DNA from: Saccharospirillum sp043196875
Lineage (GTDB): Bacteria > Pseudomonadota > Gammaproteobacteria > Pseudomonadales > Natronospirillaceae
Assembly (NCBI RefSeq): GCF_043196875.1
Contig: NZ_JBEBMX010000001.1
Span: forward strand, 868,001-932,000
Length of the DNA stretch: 64,000 nt
Direction: 5' to 3'
The notes beneath the pieces were generated by a model that worked only from the letters and a program-made list of their open reading frames with translations, did no database searches and was not told the origin of the DNA. Positions 18,901 to 27,675 of the stretch are shown in pieces (position 1 is the stretch's first letter; every line of letters begins with the position of its first letter). A program made the translations under genes and the position numbers.

Positions 18901-19797
18901 ATGTCCAGCAGTGCCAATCACGAACACTACTACGTGCCAGCGCAGAGCCGCCTGCCGATTTGGATGGCCTTCGCCATGTTCCTGACCGTTTTTGGTTTGG
19001 GCAGCATGTTGCGAGATATGTCTAATGGCGCTACCGAATCCAATGCCCAGTGGTTTTTTATTGCCGGTTTCGCCGTTTTGGCGTTTGTCCTCTACAACTG
19101 GTTCAGTGAAGTCATTCGGGAAAACCATGCCGGTTTGAACAGCCCACAGCTTAAGCAATCTTATGTCTGGGGCATGGGCTGGTTCATTTTCTCAGAAGTG
19201 ATGTTCTTTGCCGCCTTTTTTGGCGCCTTGTTTTACGTGCGCAACCTGGTCGGCCCCTGGCTCGGTGGTGAAGGTTCCAAAGGCGTCTCCAACTATTTGT
19301 ATCCGGGTTTTGAATTCAGTTGGCCGTTGCTGCACAACCCGGACAATTCAGTTTTCCAAGCGCCGGAAGAAGTCATACATGCCTTCGGTTTGCCGCTGAT
19401 TAACACCATTATCCTGGTGGTTTCCAGTGTCACTCTGACCATTGCTCACCACGCATTAAGAGCAGAGCATCGGACGCAACTGAAAGTCTGGTTGGGCATT
19501 ACTATTTTGCTGGGTATTTCTTTCCTGGTGCTGCAGGCCGAAGAGTACGTTGAAGCTTATAACCATCTTGGGCTGACGCTCGATAGCGGTATTTATGGCT
19601 CGACCTTCTTTATGCTGACCGGCTTTCACGGTGCTCACGTCACCATCGGTACCTTGATGCTGATTGTTCAGTTCCTGCGGGCTCTGCGTGGGCACTTTAA
19701 ACCGGATGATCATTTTGGCTTCGAGGCGTCGGCCTGGTATTGGCACTTTGTCGACGTGGTCTGGTTGTGTCTGTTCGTCTTGGTTTATTGGATTTGA
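18901..19797 (+). CDS. coxC: Cytochrome c oxidase subunit III
   Basis: Structural subunit of the aa3-type oxidase. The 298-residue protein has about seven membrane helices and the subunit III signatures SEVMFFAAFFGALFYVR, the QAEEYVEA segment and GFHGAHVTIGTLML followed by WYWHFVDVVWL. GGAG at 18891 places the start at ATG 18901 rather than an in-frame GTG at 18889. In many gammaproteobacteria cox11 sits between subunits I and III; here it does not. Confidence 0.95.
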   Translation: MSSSANHEHYYVPAQSRLPIWMAFAMFLTVFGLGSMLRDMSNGATESNAQWFFIAGFAVLAFVLYNWFSEVIRENHAGLNSPQLKQSYVWGMGWFIFSEVMFFAAFFGALFYVRNLVGPWLGGEGSKGVSNYLYPGFEFSWPLLHNPDNSVFQAPEEVIHAFGLPLINTIILVVSSVTLTIAHHALRAEHRTQLKVWLGITILLGISFLVLQAEEYVEAYNHLGLTLDSGIYGSTFFMLTGFHGAHVTIGTLMLIVQFLRALRGHFKPDDHFGFEASAWYWHFVDVVWLCLFVLVYWI

Positions 19798-19806
19798 TGA
19801 CGTAAC

Positions 19807-19830
19807 AAAAGGCGGCCAAGGCCGCCTTTT
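19807..19830. terminator. Bidirectional terminator after coxC
   Basis: AAAAGGCGGCC-AA-GGCCGCCTTTT is a symmetrical hairpin ten bases after the coxC stop and just after the stop of the convergent DUF2909-like gene. A and T tracts on either side let it serve both transcripts. Confidence 0.88.
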
Positions 19831-19836
19831 TAAACC

Positions 19837-20061
19837 TCAGTACTGGCCAACCCAAGGCGCCTGTTGGGAAAGTTCGCCAGTCACAAAACCAATGATCAGT
19901 ACCACCACTATCAAAGCGGCCAGGCTGACTCGAATGGTTAGCAATTTGACCAGCCGTGTTGATTCGGCGTCGTCTCTGAATAAGGAGGTCAGGGCACCAC
20001 TGAGGGAAACCAACATGGCGATAATCAGCAGTATGAGAACGACTTTTAACAATAGCGCCAT
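19837..20061 (-). CDS. Small DUF2909-type twin-transmembrane protein
   Basis: A 74-residue protein with two hydrophobic segments (about residues 1-24 and 43-65) joined by a charged loop. Small proteins of this kind (DUF2909) are found opposite surf1 in Pseudomonas-like cox clusters; their role is not known. The ATG at 20061 has GAGGG upstream and opens directly onto the first membrane segment; a longer frame upstream is not hydrophobic and overlaps surf1. Confidence 0.78.
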   Translation of the reverse strand: MALLLKVVLILLIIAMLVSLSGALTSLFRDDAESTRLVKLLTIRVSLAALIVVVLIIGFVTGELSQQAPWVGQY

Positions 20062-20091
20062 TGGACAGGCCCTCTTGATCGGTTGGAAGGG

Positions 20092-20808
20092 ATGTTGAAC
20101 TTTCGCCCCGGTTGGCTGTTGACCGTTTTTGTTGCTGTTTTTTTGCCGGTTTTTATCAGCCTGGGCATTTGGCAGCTTAACAGAGCCGAACAAAAAGCCC
20201 AGCTAGGTGCCAGCATCGAGGCCGGTCGTCAGGTTGAGCTATTACCCAGCGGGACCTCACCGCAGTTATATCAACATTACCAACTGACCGGCCAGTTGGA
20301 TGGCGACCACCTTTGGCTGCTCGATAACCGGACTCATCAGGGTCAGGCTGGTTATGAAGTCTGGGCGCCGATGCTGACTGACGATGGCTGGTATTTGGCT
20401 TCGGCCGGCTGGATTGCAGCAACTGCCAGCCGGGACCGGTTACCGCAGCTCGACCTACCCGAGAGCAGACGTCCCTGGTTGGCTCAGGCAAGGCCGTTAA
20501 GTCAATCGGTTGTCCTGGCGGATACCGACATAGCGCGCCACTGGCCACAGGTTATTCAATCGATCGACCCCGATGTTATGGCAGAACAACTGGGGCGGGC
20601 TAAGCCGCTTGGATTACTGCAGTTATTGCCCGGCCAGGCGGGCGTGGGTCCGGTCATCTGGACGCCAATTGTTATGACAGCGGAGCGTCATCGTGGTTAC
20701 GCCGTGCAATGGTTCGCCATGGCCGCAGCGTTGTTGTTGATGTATTTGTATGCGGGGAGGCGTTTCGCCAGAACCGTGAAACATACCAGGCAAGAGGAAG
20801 ACCAATAA
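20092..20808 (+). CDS. SURF1-family cytochrome oxidase assembly protein
   Basis: SURF1/Shy1 proteins help insert haem a into subunit I. The 238-residue protein has an N-terminal membrane helix (WLLTVFVAVFLPVFISLGIWQL) with the family motif LGIWQLNRAEQK, a periplasmic domain with YQLTGQ and GYEVWAPM, and a second helix near the C-terminus (VQWFAMAAALLLMYLY). ATG 20092 follows GGAAGG. The stop overlaps the next ATG as TAATG. Confidence 0.92.
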   Translation: MLNFRPGWLLTVFVAVFLPVFISLGIWQLNRAEQKAQLGASIEAGRQVELLPSGTSPQLYQHYQLTGQLDGDHLWLLDNRTHQGQAGYEVWAPMLTDDGWYLASAGWIAATASRDRLPQLDLPESRRPWLAQARPLSQSVVLADTDIARHWPQVIQSIDPDVMAEQLGRAKPLGLLQLLPGQAGVGPVIWTPIVMTAERHRGYAVQWFAMAAALLLMYLYAGRRFARTVKHTRQEEDQ

Positions 20809-21398
20809 TGAGCAAAGCGACCGGAGCGAGTACTCACTCTTCCACAAACTACAGTCGCCTGCAGTTGCTGATTATCCTGCTGACTCCCTTGATTGTAATG
20901 GCGTCTGCAACAGGACTTTATTACTCGGGCTGGCTGGTGCCGGACTCTCGGGTTAACCGCGGCGTGCTGTTGGATCCGGTATTGCAGCTTTCCGACCTGG
21001 GTCTGGAAATTGACGCCGTGAATCCCGAACGCCAGTGGCTGATGGTGCAGACGTCCTTTGAGTGTCAGCAGAGCTGCCTGGAACGCGTCCATACACAGCG
21101 CCAGATTCATGTGTCTTTGGGCAAAGACGAGCCGCGCATGAAGCGCTTGCTGTTGACTTCAACTTCGGGCCTGAATGGTTTGGAAAGCGAGTATCCAGGA
21201 CTGGATGTTCAACAACATCAGCCGCAGGATTACAGTGCCGCCTTGCTGGAACGTGTGCCTGCCGATTTCGGCGCGCGCGATTTCGTCTTTATTGTCGACC
21301 CTCTGGGCAACGTGCCGCTCTACTTCACCCCCGGTAACGACTACAAAGATCAACTGGCGGATATGGAAACTCTGTTGGACCTGTCAACAATTGGGTAG
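20808..21398 (+). CDS. Membrane-anchored protein of the cytochrome oxidase cluster
   Basis: A 196-residue protein with one N-terminal membrane segment (about residues 19-43) and a periplasmic domain that recalls a Sco/thioredoxin-like fold (LMVQTSFECQQSCLERV; VFIVDPLGNVPLYFTP). A protein of this kind is present between surf1 and ctaA in Pseudomonas cox clusters. The C-X3-4-C-like cysteines near residue 84 might bind copper, but this is inference. The start overlaps the surf1 stop by one base. Confidence 0.8.
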   Translation: MSKATGASTHSSTNYSRLQLLIILLTPLIVMASATGLYYSGWLVPDSRVNRGVLLDPVLQLSDLGLEIDAVNPERQWLMVQTSFECQQSCLERVHTQRQIHVSLGKDEPRMKRLLLTSTSGLNGLESEYPGLDVQQHQPQDYSAALLERVPADFGARDFVFIVDPLGNVPLYFTPGNDYKDQLADMETLLDLSTIG

Positions 21399-21407
21399 GA
21401 GCTGTGC

Positions 21408-22424
21408 ATGTTGTCACTGAAAAATGCCAAGCCCGGTTTTCGACTGGCCGCCTTCGCAACCTGTTTTGCCATCGCCGTTGTGGTTTTAGGTGCTTTTACC
21501 CGGCTGGTGGATGCCGGCCTTGGCTGTCCTGATTGGCCAACCTGCTATGGTCATGTCTGGGCGCCGCAAAGCGACGCTGAAATCAGCGCTGCCAATGACG
21601 CCTATCCGGAACTGCCGGTCGATCTGGAAAAAACCTGGCCGGAAATGGTGCACCGTTACCTGGCTTCGACGCTGGGCTTGTTGATCATCGCTTTAGTGGT
21701 TGTGTCTTTCCGTAATCGGAAATACCCCGGCCAGCCAGTGAAATTGCCGTTGTTGCTGTTGGCTTTGGTCATACTGCAAGGTGCCTTTGGTGCCTGGACG
21801 GTAACATTGCGGCTTTGGCCTCAAGTAGTAACCGCTCACTTACTGGGTGGTTTCCTAACCTTCTCGCTGCTTTGGCTACTGACACTGCGCTTAGGCGGCT
21901 CGCGCCCGATTCAACTGTTTTCGCTGCAACAGCGCGCCCTGCCCCGCGGCCTGGCTGCGTTGGCGTTGACCGTCGTCGTCGTGCAGATTTTCCTGGGCGG
22001 TTGGGTGACATCGAATTATGCCGCTCTGGCCTGTCCGGATTTTCCGTTATGCCAATCGCAAATCTTACCGCAAACTGATTTTGTCGCCGGCTTCGATCTG
22101 GCGCATCCCATCGGGCCGAACTATTTAGGTGGGCATTTGGATATACCGTCCCGAACGGCAATCCACCTGGCTCACCGAATCGGCGCATTGGTGACCTTGC
22201 TGGTGGTGGCCTGGTTGGTATTGCGATTGTTTAAGGCTCGGTTTGCGGCCTTGGCCAGTGGCCTTGCCTTGGTGTTAATTGCCCAAATCAGTCTGGGTGT
22301 CAGTAATGTGGTGTTTGGTCTGCCATTGGCTGTAGCCGTGCTGCATAACCTCTTCGGCGCCATACTATTGGCCACACTGGTGACAGTGAATTATGAGTTA
22401 TATCGGGAGGCGAACCATGTCTAA
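21408..22424 (+). CDS. ctaA: Haem A synthase, CtaA/Cox15
   Basis: Converts haem O to haem A by oxidising the C8 methyl group. The 338-residue protein has eight hydrophobic segments, the N-terminal signature GAFTRLVDAGLGCPDWPTCYG, and histidines in MVHRYLAS, TAHLLGG, HLAHRIGAL and VLHNLFGA that fit the two haem sites. The start overlaps no other gene; its end overlaps ctaB by eight bases. Confidence 0.95.
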   Translation: MLSLKNAKPGFRLAAFATCFAIAVVVLGAFTRLVDAGLGCPDWPTCYGHVWAPQSDAEISAANDAYPELPVDLEKTWPEMVHRYLASTLGLLIIALVVVSFRNRKYPGQPVKLPLLLLALVILQGAFGAWTVTLRLWPQVVTAHLLGGFLTFSLLWLLTLRLGGSRPIQLFSLQQRALPRGLAALALTVVVVQIFLGGWVTSNYAALACPDFPLCQSQILPQTDFVAGFDLAHPIGPNYLGGHLDIPSRTAIHLAHRIGALVTLLVVAWLVLRLFKARFAALASGLALVLIAQISLGVSNVVFGLPLAVAVLHNLFGAILLATLVTVNYELYREANHV

Positions 22425-23313
22425 AGTAAGCGCGGTTCAAAAGTTACCCAGCTGGCGTGACTTCCTGGAGATGACCAAACCCAAGGTGGTCCTGTTGATG
22501 TTAATTACCGCCTGGGTCGGAATGGCCTTGGCGCCCAAAGGTGATGGCGCCGCCCTTGGTATGGTGATCGGCACCCTGGGTATCGCAGCGCTGGCGGCGG
22601 CCGGTGCGGCTTTTAACCATATGCTGGATCGCCAACTTGATCAGCGTATGGCGCGCACTCACCGTCGACCCATGGCCACCGGTCGGGTCAGCATGAATCA
22701 GGGGCTGGCCTTTGCTGCCAGCTTGACGGTCGCTGGCTTCGTTATGCTCTATGCCTGGGTCAATGCTCTCACCGCTTGGCTGACGCTGGCGTCCATGGTC
22801 GGCTACGCTGTCATCTATACGGTCTTCTTAAAACGAGCGACGCCGCAGAATATTGTGATCGGTGGTTTGGCCGGTGCTATGCCACCCTTATTAGGCTGGA
22901 CCAGCGTTTCCGGTCAGGTTGGCGCCATGCCGTTGTTGCTGGTGCTGATTATCTTCGCCTGGACGCCACCGCATTTCTGGGCGCTGGCTATTCACCGCAT
23001 TAAAGACTATCAAAACGCCGATGTTCCGATGATGCCGGTGACTCATGGCATCGCATACACCAAGATCAATGTCTGGCTGTATTCGTGGTTGCTGTTGGCA
23101 ATTTCCATGTTGCCGTTCGCCACCTTGAAGGCCGGTCCGATTTACGCGGTGTGCGCCTTTGTATTGGGTGCGCGCTATCTGCAGTGGAACTGGTGGTTGT
23201 TGACTGATCGTCGTCCGGACGCGGCCTGGGGATCCTTTCGTTTTTCCATCACCTATCTGCTGTTACTCTTTGTCGCTCTATTGGTTGATTACAGTGTAAG
23301 AGCCTGGTTATGA
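22417..23313 (+). CDS. ctaB: Protoheme IX farnesyltransferase
   Basis: UbiA-family prenyltransferase that makes haem O from protohaem, the substrate of CtaA. It has 298 residues, about nine membrane helices and the Asp-rich motifs NHMLDRQLDQRMARTHRRP near residue 75 and the later HRIKDYQNADVPM loop near 200. ATG 22417 has GGGAGG upstream and lies inside the ctaA 3' end; an upstream frame start would lack a ribosome site. Confidence 0.95.
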   Translation: MSKVSAVQKLPSWRDFLEMTKPKVVLLMLITAWVGMALAPKGDGAALGMVIGTLGIAALAAAGAAFNHMLDRQLDQRMARTHRRPMATGRVSMNQGLAFAASLTVAGFVMLYAWVNALTAWLTLASMVGYAVIYTVFLKRATPQNIVIGGLAGAMPPLLGWTSVSGQVGAMPLLLVLIIFAWTPPHFWALAIHRIKDYQNADVPMMPVTHGIAYTKINVWLYSWLLLAISMLPFATLKAGPIYAVCAFVLGARYLQWNWWLLTDRRPDAAWGSFRFSITYLLLLFVALLVDYSVRAWL

Positions 23314-23981
23314 CATCGAGTTCAAAAGCCGGCGCTGACCAACAGCGCCGTGGTGCACTCAGAACCGCGTTAATTCTGTTTGCGATCGTGATTGTTGTTT
23401 TTGTCGCCGCAATTCTAAGAACCACCCTGGCCGGTCCTGATCTGGTCAGTGCTTTGGAAGCGCACAATACGCTGTACTTTGAAGATCCGCGCCCGGTACC
23501 AGCGGTCGAGTTGATCGACCATAATGGCACAACCATAGAGACGGCCCAGTTGAATGATGGTCGTTGGCGGTTGATCAATTTCGGTTACACCTTTTGCCCG
23601 GATATCTGCCCGACCAATATGGCCGACCTGGCAAATGCCTACCGCGGTTTGACCGACGATGGACTGAGTGAGCAGCTGGACGTATGGATGATCACCGTCG
23701 ACCCGGCTCGGGATTCAGCCGACCGCCTGGCCCAGTACGTTCCCTTCTTTCACCCGGACTTTATCGGTTTGACCGGCGATGAGGCCAATGCCATTCAGCC
23801 TCTGGCGCGCCAGCTCAATACAGTGTTCTATCCGGAAGGTGACGGTGATGTTTACACCGTTGCCCACAGTGACAACCAGGCGGTGCTAAATCCTGACGGT
23901 GAATATGTTGCGTTGATTCGCCCGCCGCACAGCCCACAGCAATATCGCGAAGTGATGCGTTTGTTGATCGAAAACGACTAA
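23310..23981 (+). CDS. SCO1/SenC-family copper chaperone
   Basis: Delivers copper to the CuA centre of subunit II. The 223-residue protein has an N-terminal membrane anchor (about residues 20-40), then a thioredoxin-like domain with the copper motif CPDICPTN near 98-105 and a His in VYTVAHSDNQ near 194. The ATG at 23310 overlaps the ctaB stop as ATGA. Its stop overlaps that of the convergent DUF418 gene within the four bases CTAA. Confidence 0.94.
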   Translation: MTSSSKAGADQQRRGALRTALILFAIVIVVFVAAILRTTLAGPDLVSALEAHNTLYFEDPRPVPAVELIDHNGTTIETAQLNDGRWRLINFGYTFCPDICPTNMADLANAYRGLTDDGLSEQLDVWMITVDPARDSADRLAQYVPFFHPDFIGLTGDEANAIQPLARQLNTVFYPEGDGDVYTVAHSDNQAVLNPDGEYVALIRPPHSPQQYREVMRLLIEND

Positions 23982-25180
23982 CGCTTTAACGCCGGGGCTC
24001 GTCCCCGGCTTTGCCAGCGCCATAACCACTCCATTGGACCCAGCCGGAAAGTCCGCAGCCACAGCGTCGTCAACACGGCGTTTGTCATCCAGATGCCAAT
24101 TGTTACCAAAACCAACTGACTAAAAGACAGTTGCTCAAACCAACCCAATCCAAAGCCATAGAACAACGTCGTCGCGATCAGGCTTTGCAGCAGGTAATTA
24201 CTCAGTGCTGTCTTGCCAATGGCTTCCAACAGACGCGCTAAACCATGTTGCGGCCATCGCCGCCAGAACAGTATCGCCGTGCATAGAATGCTCAGGCAGA
24301 GACAAGCGGCTCCGAAGTAGCTGAAAAAGCCGCGCCCCACAACCATTCGTGCCGGATCAAAATTGCCGCCGGCTTGATAGAGGTAACCCAGCGCCTTTAA
24401 CAGCAACCCAGATGGCAAAATGACACTTAGCAGTAAAAGGTAGCGCTGAGATGACCATTGTCCGGCCGCTAAGCCGATGCGATACAAGACCATACCAACC
24501 AACATCCAGCCGGCCACAAACCAGAAGGTGCCAAACGGCAGCCCCAGATAATGCGACTCCAGCGTTCGTTCGAAGCGCCAATGCTGGTTCTCCCACCAAC
24601 CGCCGAGCAAGGCATTGATCTCAGTTTGCAAAGCCTGGGGGTCAGCAGCATAAGCTGCACCTCGTATTTCCGCAGGAACCAGGCTCATTTCCAGTAGGCT
24701 CAGCGCCGGGGTAAACGCCAAAAAAGCCAATCCAACTTGTAGCTGGGTACGGGTTTTCCAATAGACAGCGGGAGCCAGGATCCAGGCAGCAATGGCATAG
24801 GCGACCAGAATATCGCCGCTCCAGATCAGATAGGCGTGGATCAGCCCAATCACTAACAGACCCAGACTTCTTCGGCGTTGTTGTTTAACCGGGTTTTGTT
24901 CGGCGGCCAGATTGCGCTCGGCCAGTACCCAGATGCCGATGCCAAAGAGACAGGACAGCAGGCTGACAAAAACCTGCTCGGCAAAAAAATAGCCCAAGGC
25001 ATGTAACCAACGGTCGGTGAACGACAGTGGCTCGAGGATGTTGGGTATTAAGTAGGCGCGCTCGACCCGGGCAAAGGCCTGAATATTCATGATCAGGATG
25101 CCGAGGATAGCGATGCCGCGTAAGCCATCAATAAACGCCAATCGCTGACTGATCGCCGAGCTGTTTCCATTTGCAGCCAA
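23978..25180 (-). CDS. DUF418-family membrane protein, YeiB-like
   Basis: A 400-residue protein with around ten hydrophobic segments. The N-terminal signature DGLRGIAILGILIMNIQAF and the C-terminal GPMEWLWR segment are typical of the DUF418/YeiB family, distantly related to membrane acyltransferases; function unknown. It appears to start with TTG at 25180, directly after the stop of the BtuF-like gene, and there is no ATG before the conserved N-terminus, so the two are probably translated from one message. Confidence 0.83.
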   Translation of the reverse strand: MAANGNSSAISQRLAFIDGLRGIAILGILIMNIQAFARVERAYLIPNILEPLSFTDRWLHALGYFFAEQVFVSLLSCLFGIGIWVLAERNLAAEQNPVKQQRRRSLGLLVIGLIHAYLIWSGDILVAYAIAAWILAPAVYWKTRTQLQVGLAFLAFTPALSLLEMSLVPAEIRGAAYAADPQALQTEINALLGGWWENQHWRFERTLESHYLGLPFGTFWFVAGWMLVGMVLYRIGLAAGQWSSQRYLLLLSVILPSGLLLKALGYLYQAGGNFDPARMVVGRGFFSYFGAACLCLSILCTAILFWRRWPQHGLARLLEAIGKTALSNYLLQSLIATTLFYGFGLGWFEQLSFSQLVLVTIGIWMTNAVLTTLWLRTFRLGPMEWLWRWQSRGRAPALKR

Positions 25181-26035
25181 TTACTGCGCCCCGATGGTGG
25201 TGCGAATCCGCTGCAGATCAACACAGAGTTGGGTGGCTCCGATCAGCAGGCTGGGTGTGGGCCGATGCAGTACATCGGCATCGGTACTGATCAGTGCATC
25301 TGTCTGAACCGCCTGCAATTGGGTCCACTGACGCCACAAGTCCGGGCTGTCGGTCACGATCACATCCGGATTGGCCGCAAAGACCGCCTCCAGACTGACC
25401 TGAGGCGATAGCACTGGCAGATCAGCGAAAACATTCCGGCCGCCGCACAGTTCGATCACATCGCTGATATAGGAATCGCCATTCAGGGTATAGATGGGCT
25501 CATGCCAGACTTCGTAAAAGACGCTCAGTTCGGATCGGTTTGCATAGCGTTGTTGCAATGCTGCGATAGCGGCTTCGAAATCGCTGGCCGCGGCGTTGGC
25601 ACTGTCGACCTGGGCGGTCAGTTGCCCCAGATCACGCATCGCCTGGGCAATGGCATCGAAGTTCTGTGGATCGCTGAAAAACACCGGAATGCCCAGTTCG
25701 ATAAGCCGATCAACCTGAGCGCGAGCGGGGCCTGTTGGGTAGGCAATGATGAGGTCGGGCTCGAGCATCAGGATGGCCTCGCTGTTCAGGCTGTTGTAAT
25801 CCCCAACTCTGGGCTTGGCTTTGGCGGCTTCGGGATAGTCGGCATAGCGGACGGTGGCGATTAACTGATCCTGAGCGTTGATGTCGTAGAGCAATTCGGT
25901 GGCGTGGGGAACCAGACTGATTACTCCCTGGGCTGGCGCCTCAAGCTGTACCGTGCGACCTAAATCATCGGTTAAACGAATCTCGGCAGAGACCTGGCCG
26001 ATCAAGACACAAAAACACAGCAGTAAGATTCTCAT
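25181..26035 (-). CDS. Periplasmic binding protein, cobalamin/haem type (BtuF-like)
   Basis: A 284-residue class III solute-binding protein with a signal peptide (MRILLLCFCVLIGQVSAE), the DDLGRTVQLEAPAQGVISLVPHATELL N-terminus and the EPDLIIAYPTG segment typical of BtuF and iron-chelate binding proteins. No permease or ATPase gene is close by, so it must use components encoded elsewhere. The ATG at 26035 gives the signal peptide; a TTG at 26059 is the alternative. No cobalamin riboswitch was seen upstream. Substrate is not settled. Confidence 0.83.
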   Translation of the reverse strand: MRILLLCFCVLIGQVSAEIRLTDDLGRTVQLEAPAQGVISLVPHATELLYDINAQDQLIATVRYADYPEAAKAKPRVGDYNSLNSEAILMLEPDLIIAYPTGPARAQVDRLIELGIPVFFSDPQNFDAIAQAMRDLGQLTAQVDSANAAASDFEAAIAALQQRYANRSELSVFYEVWHEPIYTLNGDSYISDVIELCGGRNVFADLPVLSPQVSLEAVFAANPDVIVTDSPDLWRQWTQLQAVQTDALISTDADVLHRPTPSLLIGATQLCVDLQRIRTTIGAQ

Positions 26036-26179
26036 GACAACTCTTAAGCTAGGAGGCAAGGCCGCAGCTTGGGCCGGGTCGCTCGATACTAGGCAATGCC
26101 AACCGCGCCATCAAGGCAGACTGGGCAGTCCGGAGGGGCTGTGTCATGATGCGGCAGCACTGCCGTTGAGGATCTACAG

Positions 26180-27148
26180 ATGCTGCCACTCTATCCAGAG
26201 ATTCGCCCCTTTGATCGCCAGTGGCTGAGCGTCAGTGACGGTCATCGCCTCTATGTTGAGCAGGCCGGCACAGCGGGAGCCTTGCCGGTGGTCGTGGTTC
26301 ACGGCGGTCCCGGCGCTGGATTTTCTGAGCAGCTGCGCCGATTTTTCGATCCGGAACACTTTCATATTATTCTCTACGATCAGCGAGGCGCGGGTCGTTC
26401 AGAACCGCATGCCGAATTGAATCAGAACGACAGTCAGCACCTGGTCGAGGATTTGGAAGCCCTGCGCCAGCATCTCGGCCTGGAAAGCTGGGTGTTGTTT
26501 GGTGGCAGCTGGGGCGCAACCCTGTCGCTGTTGTACGCTCAAACCTATCCGCATCGCTGCCGGGCATTAGTACTGCGTGGCGTCTTTCTCGGCCGGCCGC
26601 TGGATGTTGACTGGCTATACGGCGGTGGTGCGGGTCGTTATTTTCCTGAGGAGTGGGCGCGCTTTATCGAACCGGTATCCGGTTTGAGCGGTCGAGCTTT
26701 GATCGATGCCTACGCCGAACTGTTCAATGGCAGCAACGATCTGGCGCGAGTGGGCGCTGCCAAAGCCTGGGCGCGTTGGGAGGCGGTCAACGCGTCCTTA
26801 CGACCAAGCCAACAGTCGCTGGATTACTTCACCTCCACGCATGTCGCGCTCAGTTTGGCGCGCATTACCTGCCACTACATTCAGCATCAGTTTTTTATGC
26901 AGCCGGACCAGCTATTACAGCAGGCGCACCGTTTGGCGGGCATCCCCGGCTATATCGTTCAGGGTCGCTACGACATGGTTTGCCCACCGGATCAGGCCTG
27001 GCAGTTGGCGCAGCAATGGCCGGATGCTGAGCTGGACATGGTGCGCGAAGGCGGGCATTCAGGTTTTGATCCGGCCATGGTCGACGCCCTGATCCGCGCC
27101 ACCCAGAACGTTGCACAACGCTTTGGTCAGGGTGATGAGGAGGCTTGA
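26180..27148 (+). CDS. pip: Proline iminopeptidase
   Basis: Alpha/beta-hydrolase (peptidase S33) that removes N-terminal proline. The 322-residue protein carries the oxyanion segment HGGPGAG near residue 41, the nucleophile elbow GGSWGATL near 112 (Ser), a catalytic Asp in QGRYDMVCPP near 267 and His in EGGHSGFD near 295, all as in the Xanthomonas/Serratia type enzymes. It has no signal peptide. Dtd follows three bases after its stop, so they share a transcript. Confidence 0.93.
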   Translation: MLPLYPEIRPFDRQWLSVSDGHRLYVEQAGTAGALPVVVVHGGPGAGFSEQLRRFFDPEHFHIILYDQRGAGRSEPHAELNQNDSQHLVEDLEALRQHLGLESWVLFGGSWGATLSLLYAQTYPHRCRALVLRGVFLGRPLDVDWLYGGGAGRYFPEEWARFIEPVSGLSGRALIDAYAELFNGSNDLARVGAAKAWARWEAVNASLRPSQQSLDYFTSTHVALSLARITCHYIQHQFFMQPDQLLQQAHRLAGIPGYIVQGRYDMVCPPDQAWQLAQQWPDAELDMVREGGHSGFDPAMVDALIRATQNVAQRFGQGDEEA

Positions 27149-27151
27149 GCG

Positions 27152-27592
27152 ATGAAAGCATTGATACAACGCGTCCGTCACGCCGGTGTTGAGGTTGACG
27201 GGGAATCTATTGCGGCTATCGACCAGGGCATGCTGGTGTTGGTGGGCATCGATAAAGGCGATGAGATCGACCGGGTCGAAAAGATGGCGCACAAGCTGTT
27301 GAACTACCGCATCTTTGCCGATGCCGAAGACCGCATGAACCTCAATGTCCAGGATATCGGTGGCGCCTTGCTACTCGTCTCACAGTTCACGCTCTCAGCC
27401 GATACCAATAAGGGTTTGCGGCCCAGCTTCACTTCGGCAGCGCCACCGGCCGATGGTGAACGCATCTTTGATGCCTTGGTGGCTCAGATTCGCCACCAGT
27501 ATGACCGGGTTCAGACTGGGCAATTTGGCGCCAATATGCAGATTGAACTGCTCAACGATGGCCCGGTGACTTTCCTGTTGGAAGTGAACTGA
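27152..27592 (+). CDS. dtd: D-aminoacyl-tRNA deacylase
   Basis: Removes D-amino acids or glycine wrongly attached to tRNA. The 146-residue length is standard. The two hallmark motifs are present: SQFTL near residue 77 with the catalytic Thr, and NDGPVTFLLE near the C-terminus, whose Gly-cisPro gives chiral proofreading. It is coupled to the peptidase gene before it. Confidence 0.96.
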   Translation: MKALIQRVRHAGVEVDGESIAAIDQGMLVLVGIDKGDEIDRVEKMAHKLLNYRIFADAEDRMNLNVQDIGGALLLVSQFTLSADTNKGLRPSFTSAAPPADGERIFDALVAQIRHQYDRVQTGQFGANMQIELLNDGPVTFLLEVN

Positions 27593-27675
27593 CAGGACGC
27601 AAGTGACACCTTTGGGTCGTCGCCGGGGTATGGATTGGACTAAACTGAACGGATGATCAGGAAAAGGTTTAACCG

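Noticed and set aside
17379..18917. A 512-codon open frame antisense to coxA
   Set aside because: It covers the whole of coxA, has a His/Arg/Gln-rich low-complexity translation with no motif, and arises from the codon bias of the real gene.
26036..26179. Possible cobalamin riboswitch upstream of the BtuF-like gene
   Set aside because: I looked for the B12-box and the conserved core on the minus strand and found only a short unrelated hairpin (CGGCAGCACTGCCG).
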